Shown: piece by piece, positions 8,590-16,336 of the stretch
Layout of the letters: the number at the start of each line of letters is the position of its first letter
Numbering within the stretch: position 1 is the stretch's first letter
NCBI GenBank assembly: GCA_002437585.1
Contig: DJQM01000064.1
Coordinates: 1-58,474, forward strand
Reading direction: 5' to 3'
Length of the DNA stretch: 58,474 nucleotides
DNA from: Clostridiales bacterium UBA6386
GTDB taxonomy: Bacteria > Bacillota > Clostridia > Oscillospirales > Oscillospiraceae
Notes under the pieces: model-generated
What the model was told of the DNA's origin: nothing
Seen by the model: only the letters and a program-made list of their open reading frames with translations
Databases searched by the model: none
Program-made: the position numbers and the translations under genes

Positions 8590-8937
8590 TCAATTCTTCC
8601 TTTCCGCAACCACTGATTTGTAATAGTTCCCGAAACTGGCCAGGGCGTCGATGATGGGCAGCATTTCCCGACCCAGGCCTGTCAGGCCGTACTCTACCCT
8701 TGGCGGCACCTCCTGATAATCCAGGCGGTAGGCAAGACCGTCGTCGATCATCTGCCGGAGGCTGTCGGTGAGTACCTTCTGGGAAACGCCCTCCAGATCC
8801 CGCTGAAGCTCGTTGAATCGCCAGGGGCGGCTTCGCAGATTGCGCAGAATGAGCAGCTTCCATTTTCCGCCCACCAGTGCCACGGCGGTGGCCACGGGAC
8901 AGGCGGGCAGCTCGTCCTTGGTTTTCATACGCTTCAC
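8590..8937 (-). CDS. HxlR-family winged-helix regulator
   Basis: A 115-aa MarR-like regulator of the HxlR type. It has the N-terminal CPVATAVALVGGKWKLLILR with the conserved Cys, the recognition region GVSQKVLTDSLRQM, and the wing PRVEYGLTGLG. Members often sense thiol-reactive or aldehyde stress through the N-terminal Cys. It is divergent from the cupin gene across a short shared promoter region, which suggests it controls that gene and itself. The glycosyltransferase follows immediately. Confidence 0.88.
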   Translation of the reverse strand: MKRMKTKDELPACPVATAVALVGGKWKLLILRNLRSRPWRFNELQRDLEGVSQKVLTDSLRQMIDDGLAYRLDYQEVPPRVEYGLTGLGREMLPIIDALASFGNYYKSVVAERKN

Positions 8938-8946
8938 CTCTTATTC

Positions 8947-9022
8947 AGTATAACACACGCAAATCGGAATGTACAGTTATAAAAAAGTGCGTACTTGTTT
9001 TTTCTTGGGCTTCCGATAGAAT
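8947..9022. promoter_or_regulatory. Divergent promoters between the HxlR regulator and the cupin gene
   Basis: Leftward: TATACT at 8947-8952 with TGTACA 17 bases upstream (8970-8975). Rightward: TTGTTT at 8995-9000, a 16-base spacer and TAGAAT at 9017-9022. Between them lies an interrupted repeat (TGTAC...GTAC, 8970-8994), a plausible HxlR operator. The operator assignment is inference. Confidence 0.5.
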
Positions 9023-9066
9023 AAAGGCAAGCAATCACTGCTGCAAGTATTTAGGAGGTTATCTTT

Positions 9067-9420
9067 ATGAAAAACTACGCGAAGACCAATGTGGGCCACG
9101 AGGGCAGAGTCGAGCTGCACCAGACCCTTTCTCTCACCGGCGCGGAGATCAGCGTGAACCGGCTGCGTGCTGGCACCGGTGTACCCTTCGTCCACGCCCA
9201 CAAGTGCAACGAGGAAATTTACGGCGTTCTGGAGGGTCGTGGCACCGCCAACATTGATGGGGAGACCGTAGCCCTGACCGCCGGGGACTGGCTGCGGATC
9301 GCCCCCGCCGCCAAGCGGCAGTTCTCCGCCGCGGCGGACTGCGGCATCACCTTCGTGTGCATCCAGGTGAAGGAAAATTCCCTGGGCGGCTTCACCGCCG
9401 ACGACGCCATCGTCTATTGA
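9067..9420 (+). CDS. Small cupin-domain protein
   Basis: A 117-aa single cupin. The first metal motif is visible as HAHKCNEEIYGVLEGRG (two His and a Glu) and the second half as AGDWLRIAPAAKRQFSA. In the second motif the usual metal His is not obvious, so metal binding may be partial. Such stand-alone cupins are often co-regulated with HxlR proteins and thought to handle small reactive metabolites; the substrate is unknown. AGGAGG precedes the ATG. The stop codon lies in a long terminator hairpin. Confidence 0.8.
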   Translation: MKNYAKTNVGHEGRVELHQTLSLTGAEISVNRLRAGTGVPFVHAHKCNEEIYGVLEGRGTANIDGETVALTAGDWLRIAPAAKRQFSAAADCGITFVCIQVKENSLGGFTADDAIVY

Positions 9421-9477
9421 TTATTCGCAAAAAGGGGTGCTGCCTAGGCTTGGCAGCACCTCTTTTTGCGAATAATC
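9419..9477. terminator. Very long hairpin after the cupin gene
   Basis: Arms of 26 bases (9419-9444 and 9452-9477) pair with a single mismatch around a 7-base loop. The core GGTGCTGCC/GGCAGCACC is flanked by A-tracts and T-tracts on both sides, so it can terminate transcription in either direction. It includes the last bases of the cupin stop codon. Confidence 0.75.
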
Positions 9478-9618
9478 AGCCCCGGATGTCCAGAAGCTGA
9501 GCCTTGCCGGTCAGAGAAAGCACCGGAAAGCCGGCGGGGGAGAAACACACAGTAGGCAATTTCTCCGAATCCATCCAGGCACAGCAGCACCCGAAAGGCC
9601 AGCTCTTGCTGATAGGAT

Positions 9619-10509
9619 TTATCTGCTCAGCCTTTGCCACTTCCGCAGCTGGGAAAGGGTCAGGCGGCAGCCTGTTTGGCGGGGGGACATTTGGAAATAG
9701 TCCCTAAGACCCCAGCGGTAGGTACCAAGCCAGCCCAGGAGCATCGCCCCTCCAAGGTATTTCAGACCGTAGCACAGCCGGTAGCAAAAGCCGATTCCGA
9801 TGGGAAGCCGGGCTTTCAGAATGTACATCCGGTTTCTGACTTGGTAACAGAACCGGCTCTCGGTTCTTACCCGGCCGTTGCCATGTACCCGGTGGAGCAC
9901 TGTCACAGAGCCGTCGTAGAACACGCCCTCGCCGCCGAGAGCCAGGGATTTCAGTACCAGATCCGTTTCCTCCCCCCAGAAAAACAGCTCAGAGGAAAAT
10001 CCGCCGATTTCCGCGAACCAGGAGGCTCGGATGGCGCAGCCGCCGCCTACAAAATACTTTGTGGAGAACGTGTCGTCCTTCCGGTTCCGCCGGTGCTTTC
10101 CGTGGGGCCAGTTGTAAAGCCCACCCTCCAGATTCCGCATCTGAAAGGCGAAAATGGCAAAATCCGGCTCCCGGTTCATCCGGTCGCGGATACGCGCGAG
10201 GGCGTTTTCCTCTATAAAATTGGCATCGTCGTCCAGAAACACCAGGTATTCGTACCGAGCCCTCGCCGCGCCGAAGTTCCGGCCGCCGGGAGGCCCCAGG
10301 TTCACTTCCAGCCGGAAAAAACGCAAATCCTCAAGACCGCTGGCTTCGCAGACCTGGGTCATATCCCCATCCGAGGCGTTGTCTATCACGATGACCTCCC
10401 AGGGACAGGGGCAGGTCAGGCATGACAGGGTTTCCAGTGTCCGGGCAAGCTCGGCTTCCCGGTTGTGAGTGACCAGAATCAGGGAGATTCCCGCATCTTT
10501 CGTTTCCAT
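9619..10509 (-). CDS. GT2 glycosyltransferase (rhamnosyltransferase-like)
   Basis: A 296-aa family 2 glycosyltransferase with ISLILVTHNRE, VIVIDNASDGD and the DXD-type YLVFLDDDANF. The acceptor-site block FFWGEETDLVLKSLALGG (about 193) contains the ED pair that usually marks the catalytic base. The C-terminal region is hydrophobic and may touch the membrane. AGGAGG is 10 bases before the ATG. The sugar is unknown; similarity of layout points to wall or capsule rhamnosyl/galactofuranosyl transferases. Confidence 0.82.
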   Translation of the reverse strand: METKDAGISLILVTHNREAELARTLETLSCLTCPCPWEVIVIDNASDGDMTQVCEASGLEDLRFFRLEVNLGPPGGRNFGAARARYEYLVFLDDDANFIEENALARIRDRMNREPDFAIFAFQMRNLEGGLYNWPHGKHRRNRKDDTFSTKYFVGGGCAIRASWFAEIGGFSSELFFWGEETDLVLKSLALGGEGVFYDGSVTVLHRVHGNGRVRTESRFCYQVRNRMYILKARLPIGIGFCYRLCYGLKYLGGAMLLGWLGTYRWGLRDYFQMSPRQTGCRLTLSQLRKWQRLSR

Positions 10510-10574
10510 AGCACCAGAACCTCCTTAGGGGTATCCTTCGGTTTCAACCGATTGCCGATCCGTTCGACAGGACA

Positions 10575-10603
10575 ATTATACCTTTTCCAGCCGGATTCGT
10601 CAA
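10575..10603 (-). promoter_or_regulatory. Promoter of the second GT2 gene
   Basis: Minus-strand TTGACG (10598-10603), 17-base spacer, TATAAT (10575-10580), about 66 bases before the ATG. Near-perfect sigma-A consensus. Confidence 0.8.
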
Positions 10604-10675
10604 TAAAAAAGCGCATTTCGCCCATTCCTGGCTCCGCCGCGAAAGAAGAAAAACCCTGCCTGCGGCAAATGCGGA

Positions 10676-10704
10676 TTGACGGGCATCCCCAATTGCGCTA
10701 TTAT
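10676..10704 (+). promoter_or_regulatory. Promoter of the 74-aa gene
   Basis: TTGACG (10676-10681), 17 bases, TATTAT (10699-10704). The start codon is 29 bases downstream, with GGGGAGGG as ribosome site. Confidence 0.75.
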
Positions 10705-10733
10705 TGTGGTAAGAAAACGGGGAGGGAAAAGCG

Positions 10734-10958
10734 ATGAAAAGCCTTTTGATTCAGGACACCACCGAAGAGGAGCGGCGAAGAATCGTAGAGGAAGCCCTGG
10801 GCTTTCCGGGCGCCTGCGACGACTGCCTGAGTGGCCTGGCGGACATGTATGACGACTATATTTATGGTATTCGGGAGCTGGAGGAAATCAATATGTCCTT
10901 TCGGACGGATTACGTCCGGGATAGGAAAGGTCCGGAGCGCACCGGCTGTGGTTATTGA
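10734..10958 (+). CDS. Small conserved-type protein, 74 aa, function unknown
   Basis: A short acidic, mostly helical protein beginning MKSLLIQDTTEEERRRIVEE. It contains a CDDC pair (about residues 28-31) and a DMYDDYIYGIRELEEIN segment. I believe small proteins of this pattern are common in gut Clostridia but know no function. It has its own promoter and a strong ribosome site, which supports it as a real gene. Its stop codon overlaps the -35 box of the next gene's promoter. The Cys pair could bind metal, but this is a guess. Confidence 0.65.
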   Translation: MKSLLIQDTTEEERRRIVEEALGFPGACDDCLSGLADMYDDYIYGIRELEEINMSFRTDYVRDRKGPERTGCGY

Positions 10959-10983
10959 CGAAAGCGGATAAGTGTAGTATAAT
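10955..10983 (+). promoter_or_regulatory. Promoter of the nucleotide-sugar dehydratase gene
   Basis: TTGACG (10955-10960), 17 bases, TATAAT (10978-10983). The -35 box contains the stop codon of the 74-aa gene. It leaves a leader of about 60 bases. Confidence 0.85.
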
Positions 10984-11049
10984 ATTTGTCCGTTTACGAA
11001 GATGAAGCCTGCCGCGGAAGAAACCGGGCAGGATAAAGGGAGATAAGAC

Positions 11050-12996
11050 ATGAAAAAATGCGGTTTCCGCTGGCAGCTGGCGCTGTATGACCTGCTGGTT
11101 CTGCTGGCGGTGGATTTGCTGCTGCTGGTGTTCTACCGAAGCAATGAGGAGCTGTCCCTGGGAGCCTGCCTGATGCACGGAAGCATCAGCTTTGTGTGCA
11201 TTTTCGCCGCCCGGATCTTAGGCAGCATCTATCAGCAGATCTGGCGCTACGGCGGCATCCAGTGCTATATCCGGCTGCTGCTGGTGGACGCGGTGGCCTT
11301 TGCGGCAACCCTTGCCATCGAGCTGACACTGCCTCTGTTCATCCCCATCGAGAAGGTGACCTTCTCCCGGCTTCTGAGCATTGCCAGCATGAACCTGCTG
11401 GGGGCACTGGCCATCCGGATGATCTACCGCTACTGCTTCAAATGCGGCACGGCGGACACGGCCTACGGCAAATTCCTCCGGCTGCTGCTGCGCCTTTTTG
11501 CCGGGGACGAGCTGATCCACCCCAACCGGGAGGCGGAGCATAAGATCAAAATCGCCATCATCGGCGCGGGTCGGGTGGGGGTGACCCTGGCCGAGGAGCT
11601 ATTGTCCAACCCTGCCTCCAGCTTCCTGCCCCGGTGCTTCATCGATGTGAGCCAGGAGAAGGCGGGACGGGAAATCCACGGCCTGCCGGTGCTGCTGGAG
11701 GATGATACCACGCTGGAGGCTCTTCGCAGTCACGAGGTGCAGGAGGTGGTCTTCGCCATCCCCAATTTGTCCGATGAGAAAAAGCGGGAGCTGTACGCTG
11801 CCTATTCCGACGCGGGCTACAAGATCAAGGTCTACGACTACCCCATAATGCAGACCGCCGGGGGCAAGCGATCTGTCCGGGATTTTGACATTGAGGAGCT
11901 GCTCTTCCGCAAGCCCATTGCCATTGCCGACGAGAAAACCGGAGCCTTCTACCGGGACAAGGTGATCCTCATTACGGGCGGCGGCGGCTCCATCGGCTCG
12001 GAGCTGTGCCGTCAGCTGGCGAAAATGGAGCCGAAGCGGATCATCATTCTGGATATCTACGAAAACGGAGCCTATGACATTCAGCAGGAGCTGAAGATCG
12101 CCTATGGCGGCAAGCTGGACTTGCAGCTGGAAATCTGCTCCGTCACCCACCGGAAATCCCTGGAGCGGGTATTCTCGGCTTACCATCCTCAGATCGTCAT
12201 TCACGCCGCCGCCCACAAGCATGTGCCGCTGATGGAGAAAAACTGCATCGAGGCGGTTTACAATAACGTTTTCGGCACGAAAAATTTGGTGGAGCTGTGC
12301 GAGGAGCACGCGGTGGAGCGGTTCATGATGGTATCCACGGACAAGGCGGTGAATCCCACCAACGTGATGGGTGCCACCAAGCGGATGTGCGAGATGATCG
12401 TGGGCAGTGCCAGTACCTGGGGCACCGCCTGCTATAGTGCCACCCGGTTTGGCAATGTCCTGGGTTCCGCAGGCTCGGTGATTCCGCTCTTTAAGCGGCA
12501 GATCGCCAGCGGCGGCCCCATTACCCTCACTGACCGGCGGATCATCCGCTATTTCATGACCATTCCCGAGGCCTCTCAGCTGGTGCTGGAATCCGGGGCC
12601 ATGGCGAAAAACGGGGAGCTGTTCGTGCTGGACATGGGTCAGCCGGTGAAAATTCTGGATCTGGCCCAGAGCATGATCCGCCTGTCCGGGGTCAGCGGCA
12701 TTGAGATCGTGGAGACCGGCCTGCGGCCGGGCGAAAAGCTCTACGAGGAGCTGCTGGTGAAAACCGAAGACCTGGACAAAACGGAAAACAGTCTGATTTT
12801 CGTGGAAAAGGACACGCCCCTGCCGAAATCTGAGCTGGAGCGGCGGCTGGCCATTCTGGCGGCGGCCTGCGCCACCGGCGACGACGAGGCGGTGCGAAGC
12901 GCCTTAAAACAGGTGGTGCCCACCTACCGCTCGCCTGAGGAGGTCAACGCCAACGCCGACCAGGCCGCGGAAATGCAGGAAATGGCCACGGTATAA
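11050..12996 (+). CDS. Membrane-anchored UDP-sugar 4,6-dehydratase/epimerase (CapD/PglF/WbpM-like)
   Basis: A 648-aa protein with about four N-terminal membrane helices (residues 10-130), a first Rossmann-like domain (AIIGAGRVGVTLAEELL, about 170), and a C-terminal SDR catalytic domain with VILITGGGGSIGSELCRQL (about 302). In the active-site segment VSTDKAVNPTNVMGATKR the usual SDR Tyr is Met, which is characteristic of this dehydratase family. It makes a 4-keto-6-deoxy UDP-sugar for glycans. It stands alone with its own promoter and terminator. Confidence 0.9.
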   Translation: MKKCGFRWQLALYDLLVLLAVDLLLLVFYRSNEELSLGACLMHGSISFVCIFAARILGSIYQQIWRYGGIQCYIRLLLVDAVAFAATLAIELTLPLFIPIEKVTFSRLLSIASMNLLGALAIRMIYRYCFKCGTADTAYGKFLRLLLRLFAGDELIHPNREAEHKIKIAIIGAGRVGVTLAEELLSNPASSFLPRCFIDVSQEKAGREIHGLPVLLEDDTTLEALRSHEVQEVVFAIPNLSDEKKRELYAAYSDAGYKIKVYDYPIMQTAGGKRSVRDFDIEELLFRKPIAIADEKTGAFYRDKVILITGGGGSIGSELCRQLAKMEPKRIIILDIYENGAYDIQQELKIAYGGKLDLQLEICSVTHRKSLERVFSAYHPQIVIHAAAHKHVPLMEKNCIEAVYNNVFGTKNLVELCEEHAVERFMMVSTDKAVNPTNVMGATKRMCEMIVGSASTWGTACYSATRFGNVLGSAGSVIPLFKRQIASGGPITLTDRRIIRYFMTIPEASQLVLESGAMAKNGELFVLDMGQPVKILDLAQSMIRLSGVSGIEIVETGLRPGEKLYEELLVKTEDLDKTENSLIFVEKDTPLPKSELERRLAILAAACATGDDEAVRSALKQVVPTYRSPEEVNANADQAAEMQEMATV

Positions 12997-13001
12997 AGTG
13001 T

Positions 13002-13040
13002 AAAAAACGTTGCGGTGTGTTCAGCACCGCAACGTTTTTT
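13002..13040 (+). terminator. Terminator after the dehydratase gene
   Basis: A 16-base inverted repeat (13002-13017/13025-13040) with GC core and A/T flanks, ending in TTTTTT; stop codon four bases upstream. From 13041 to 13207 I see only short GC-rich inverted repeats beside the udp stop. Confidence 0.85.
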
Positions 13041-13207
13041 AAGGCATTACCAGATTTTTGGATGTACCTGCTGCGCCGTTTGGTTTCAGGGGCACACTTT
13101 CATTCCGTTCCTCGACCAAATGGAGCCGCTGTGTATTGAACGATACGCACGGTGACGTGGGAGGTTGGGGCTGCTTAGCCCCTCCCGCGCCATGCCGAGG
13201 AGGGGGG

Positions 13208-13975
13208 CTATTCTATTGATTTTTCTTTCAGGATCATGGAACGGATGGCTTCAACAGCGGTTCGGATGGCGTCGGAGGTGTCCCAGCAGGTATTGGTCAG
13301 ACCGGTGGCATCCTCTCGCTCCCGGTTGCGGCACAGCAGCAGGACGGTGGCAGCCTTCATACGGCGAATCCCGGCGACCAGGTACAGGGTGTCGCTTTCC
13401 ATTTCACTGCCAATGGCACCGGCACGTTTCCAGGCTTTCCACTTGGAACGGAGCTCATCCTCGACAGGCATGGTCTCCGGAGCGTGCTGACCATAATAGC
13501 TGTCCTTACATTCTACGATGCCGTTGGCATAGGGCAGGCCAAGTCGTTTTGCGGCGGCGTTCAGCTCCATGACCAGATCAAAATTGGGCACGGCGGGGTA
13601 TTCTACCGGTACATACTCCAGACCGGTACCGCTTTTGCGAATGGCGCCGGTGGGAATGATCAGGGTGCCTGGAACCAGACTGGCATCGATACCGCCGCAG
13701 GTGCCTACCCGGATCAGAACCTCCGCACCGCATTTTTTCAGCTCCTCCACACCGATGGCAGTGCTGGGGCCGCCCATACCGGTGGACATGACAGTGACGG
13801 TTTCGCCCTCCAGGGTGCCGTTCCAGGTTGTGTACTCCCGGTAGGTCTGCACATAGCGCGGGTTGTCCAAAAATGCGGCGATTTTTTTCACACGCCCGGG
13901 GTCTCCGGGGAGAATGACATAGCGCCCCAGTTGACCGGGAGCGCATTTGATGTGATGCATCAGTTCTTCTTGCAT
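13208..13975 (-). CDS. udp: Uridine phosphorylase
   Basis: A 255-aa nucleoside phosphorylase. It has the N-terminal YVILPGDPGRVKKIA phosphate-site motif, VMSTGMGGPSTAIGVEEL, RVGTCGGI with the phosphate-binding Arg/Thr, and the ribose-site AIGSEMESDTLYLV. It splits uridine with phosphate to uracil and ribose-1-phosphate in the cytoplasm. It follows deoB by 26 bases with AGGAGG before the ATG, so the two form one operon. The ribose-1-phosphate it makes is the DeoB substrate. Specificity for uridine over purine nucleosides is inferred from overall likeness. Confidence 0.88.
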   Translation of the reverse strand: MQEELMHHIKCAPGQLGRYVILPGDPGRVKKIAAFLDNPRYVQTYREYTTWNGTLEGETVTVMSTGMGGPSTAIGVEELKKCGAEVLIRVGTCGGIDASLVPGTLIIPTGAIRKSGTGLEYVPVEYPAVPNFDLVMELNAAAKRLGLPYANGIVECKDSYYGQHAPETMPVEDELRSKWKAWKRAGAIGSEMESDTLYLVAGIRRMKAATVLLLCRNREREDATGLTNTCWDTSDAIRTAVEAIRSMILKEKSIE

Positions 13976-14001
13976 AGTATAATTCCTCCTGAAATGTGAT
14001 T

Positions 14002-15162
14002 TTATATGATTTGGTCGGCAAAACTGTGCCCGGGTGTTTCAAGTGAAACTCCCAGCAGCTGGGCGACGGTGGCGGCAATGTCACAGAAACCAGATCGGGT
14101 TCCAAGGTTGACCGGCTTTATGGCTTGTCCCAGGGCAATCATAGGCACATATTCCCGGGTATGATCCGTGTGCTTTTGGAAGCGGGGATCGCACCCGTGA
14201 TCACCGGTGATGATCACCATGTCCTCTGCACCCAGCTTTTCAAGGAACCCGGGCAGCCAGGCGTCAAATTCCGCCAGTGCCCGGGCGTAGCCGTCTGGAT
14301 CCCGGCGATGGCCATAGAGCATATCGAAATCCACCAGATTCACAAAGCACAGTCCGTTAAATTCTTTGTCCGCATAGGCCATTGTCTTTGCAAGACCATC
14401 AGTGTTACCGGTGGTGTATACATATTCGGTCATGCCGATACCGGCGAAGATATCATGGATTTTTCCGACGGAAATGACCTGCTGACCGGAATCGACGATC
14501 CGCTGCAGCAGGGTCGGACGGGGAGGCTTCAGAGAAAAATCGTGGCGGTTTGTGGTTCGATGGAAGGGCCACTCCCCGGTGAAGGGCCTGGCAATGACCC
14601 GGCCTACGCTGTGTTTCCCGGTGAGAAGCCGGCGGGCAACCCGGCAGTATTCATACAGCAGCTCCGGCGGAACGATGGATTCGTGGGCGGCAATCTGAAA
14701 TACCGAATCGGCAGAGGTATAGACGATCAGGTCTCCGGTTTCCATATGCCGCTTCCCGTAATCCCGGATGACATCCGTACCGGAGTAGGGGCAGTTGCAC
14801 AGGACGCCTCTGCCGGTTTGCTGACGGAAGGGAGCCAGGATCTCCGCAGGGAAGCCCTGGGGATAGGTGGGCAAGGGATTTTCGGAAACGATCCCTGCGA
14901 TCTCCCAGTGACCGATGGTAGTGTCTTTTCCTTGGGAGAGCTCCTGAAGGCGGGCGAGAGCCGCTTTTGGGTGAGGGACTTTTGGCAGATAATCGACTCC
15001 GTCCAAATTGCCAAGTCCCCAGGAAATCAGATTTGGCATGTGGAATTCTGGCGAGGTGGTGCAGCTTCGCAGGGTGTTGGCACCAACGTCTCCGAAGACG
15101 GGGGCATCTGGCTCCTCGCCGATTCCACAGGAATCCAGTACGATTAGAAAAATGCGCTTCAT
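14002..15162 (-). CDS. deoB: Phosphopentomutase
   Basis: A 386-aa alkaline-phosphatase-superfamily metalloenzyme starting MKRIFLIVLDSCGIGEEPDA, with metal ligands in the N-terminal Asp block, VIITGDHGCDP and HTDHTREYVPM. It converts (deoxy)ribose-1-phosphate to the 5-phosphate, linking nucleoside breakdown to the pentose phosphate pool. I chose the ATG at 15162, which has AGGAGG 7 bases upstream, over one six codons earlier that would overlap the ribosome site. First gene of the deoB-udp operon, divergent from the nucleoside transport operon. Confidence 0.93.
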   Translation of the reverse strand: MKRIFLIVLDSCGIGEEPDAPVFGDVGANTLRSCTTSPEFHMPNLISWGLGNLDGVDYLPKVPHPKAALARLQELSQGKDTTIGHWEIAGIVSENPLPTYPQGFPAEILAPFRQQTGRGVLCNCPYSGTDVIRDYGKRHMETGDLIVYTSADSVFQIAAHESIVPPELLYEYCRVARRLLTGKHSVGRVIARPFTGEWPFHRTTNRHDFSLKPPRPTLLQRIVDSGQQVISVGKIHDIFAGIGMTEYVYTTGNTDGLAKTMAYADKEFNGLCFVNLVDFDMLYGHRRDPDGYARALAEFDAWLPGFLEKLGAEDMVIITGDHGCDPRFQKHTDHTREYVPMIALGQAIKPVNLGTRSGFCDIAATVAQLLGVSLETPGHSFADQII

Positions 15163-15219
15163 AGCAAACCTCCTTTTCAAATTAGTCAGAAATTATATTA
15201 TGAATTTGCAACCTACTCC

Positions 15220-15248
15220 ATTATAGCTGCAGCTAAAAGATATTACAA
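15220..15248 (-). promoter_or_regulatory. Promoter of deoB-udp, with palindrome
   Basis: Minus-strand TTGTAA (15243-15248), 17 bases, TATAAT (15220-15225). A perfect 12-bp palindrome TAGCTGCAGCTA (15223-15234) overlaps the -10 and spacer, and an imperfect inverted repeat GCAAAATGC...GCATTATGC lies at 15250-15274. Both are operator candidates, possibly for the GntR regulator at 21255. Confidence 0.7.
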
Positions 15249-15312
15249 TAGCAAAATGCAAATTTAGCATTATGCACAAAATATGACCGCTCTATTTATA
15301 AATAATGATATA

Positions 15313-15340
15313 TTGACATTTTTATTTTGACGTGTATGAT
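15313..15340 (+). promoter_or_regulatory. Promoter of the yczE-like/nucleoside transporter operon
   Basis: TTGACA (15313-15318), 16 bases, TATGAT (15335-15340), 44 bases before the GTG start. It is divergent from the deoB promoter, so one regulator could control both arms. Confidence 0.75.
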
Positions 15341-15384
15341 AAAGCTATGGCTAAAACATATTATGAAAAATAAGGGAATGCGCT

Positions 15385-16038
15385 GTGAACAATTCTAAAA
15401 AAATACTACAACTTTTTGAAAACATCCTATGGATCGAACTTGGATTGGCGATATCCTCCGCAGGAACGGCACTTTTTTACGCCGCAGATCTGGGATCCGG
15501 GGCTATGGCGACATTCTCCGATGGACTGCACCTGCTGCTGGGTATTTCCTATGGAAATGCCAATACATTATCCAACATAGTGTTGTTGATAGTTCTGCTT
15601 TTCCTTCAGAGGTCTTACATCAACGTGGGTACCGTTCTTTGCGTATTTACCATCGGACCATGGGTAAATTTGTTTACGCCGGTTTTTCAGGCTGCCGGCC
15701 TGGCACAGGCGAATATGTGCCTTCGCCTGCTGGGGGCAGCGGGTGGTACCATCTGCATGGGGGTCGGCTTGGGTCTGTATGTATCCGTAGGCTGTGGGCT
15801 TGGTGCCATGGAGGGGATCGTCATGTATTGCAGGGAACGGTTTCACATTTCCGTGGGGGTATCCAAGATCATTCAGGATGTGACACTGGTGCTCCCGGGA
15901 ATCCTGCTGGGAGCCCGCTGGGGTGTTGGAACGATGATTGCCATGTTCTGCACGGGGCCGGTGCTTCAGTTTTCCACAGCTTTTTTTAAGAACCGGGTAT
16001 TTTCTGCCCTTTGCCGTCCCTGGGTCGAACAGGTGTGA
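15385..16038 (+). CDS. YczE/YitT-like integral membrane protein
   Basis: A 217-aa protein with about five membrane helices. It resembles the YczE/YyaS/YitT group: an N-terminal SAGTALFYAADLGSGAMATF, ISYGNANTLSNI, and a central glycine-rich helix with GCGLGAMEGIVMY. The biochemical role of the family is unknown. A GTG start with AAGGGA upstream fits best. It is the first gene after the promoter at 15313 and precedes the nucleoside importer. Whether it shares a transcript with it is unclear because about 300 bases with a degenerate repeat intervene. Confidence 0.75.
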   Translation: MNNSKKILQLFENILWIELGLAISSAGTALFYAADLGSGAMATFSDGLHLLLGISYGNANTLSNIVLLIVLLFLQRSYINVGTVLCVFTIGPWVNLFTPVFQAAGLAQANMCLRLLGAAGGTICMGVGLGLYVSVGCGLGAMEGIVMYCRERFHISVGVSKIIQDVTLVLPGILLGARWGVGTMIAMFCTGPVLQFSTAFFKNRVFSALCRPWVEQV

Positions 16039-16132
16039 GCGAGATTTTATCCTGCTGAGCCAATACCGGCGGGTAAAATAAAGGACAACACGCGCAATTG
16101 TGTCTGCGAGCCTCAGCCGTCTTGTTACCCCA

Positions 16133-16285
16133 TTTCTTCAGTTTGAAAAACGGGAACTATAGCGCAGCCGTTGCCGGCGAAAGCTGGCTTGCGGGTGCGG
16201 CATACCCCTTGCGGGTACATACAGTACTCCGACCTTTTCCGAACTTTGAACTGGGATAAAAATCCTGGCTGAGTCTTCTTGCCAA
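16133..16285 (+). repeat. Degenerate copy of the 161-bp structured repeat, with insertion at the hairpin tip
   Basis: CAGTTTGAAAAACGGGAA, then TACATACAGTACTCCG and CTTGCCAAATTGT match the middle and right end of the element at 44532-44692. They are interrupted by about 60 foreign GC-rich bases that carry two direct CTTGCGGGT repeats. The left end is not recognisable. It lies upstream of the nucleoside-binding lipoprotein gene; no promoter for that gene stood out. Confidence 0.5.
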
Positions 16286-16336
16286 ATTGTACGCGGTGTT
16301 GCCAGAGAACAAATATCATCAGGAGGAACGTAAAAA

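Noticed and set aside
13041..13207. Possible small RNA downstream of the dehydratase gene
   Set aside because: Only weak GC-rich inverted repeats and no promoter could be seen.
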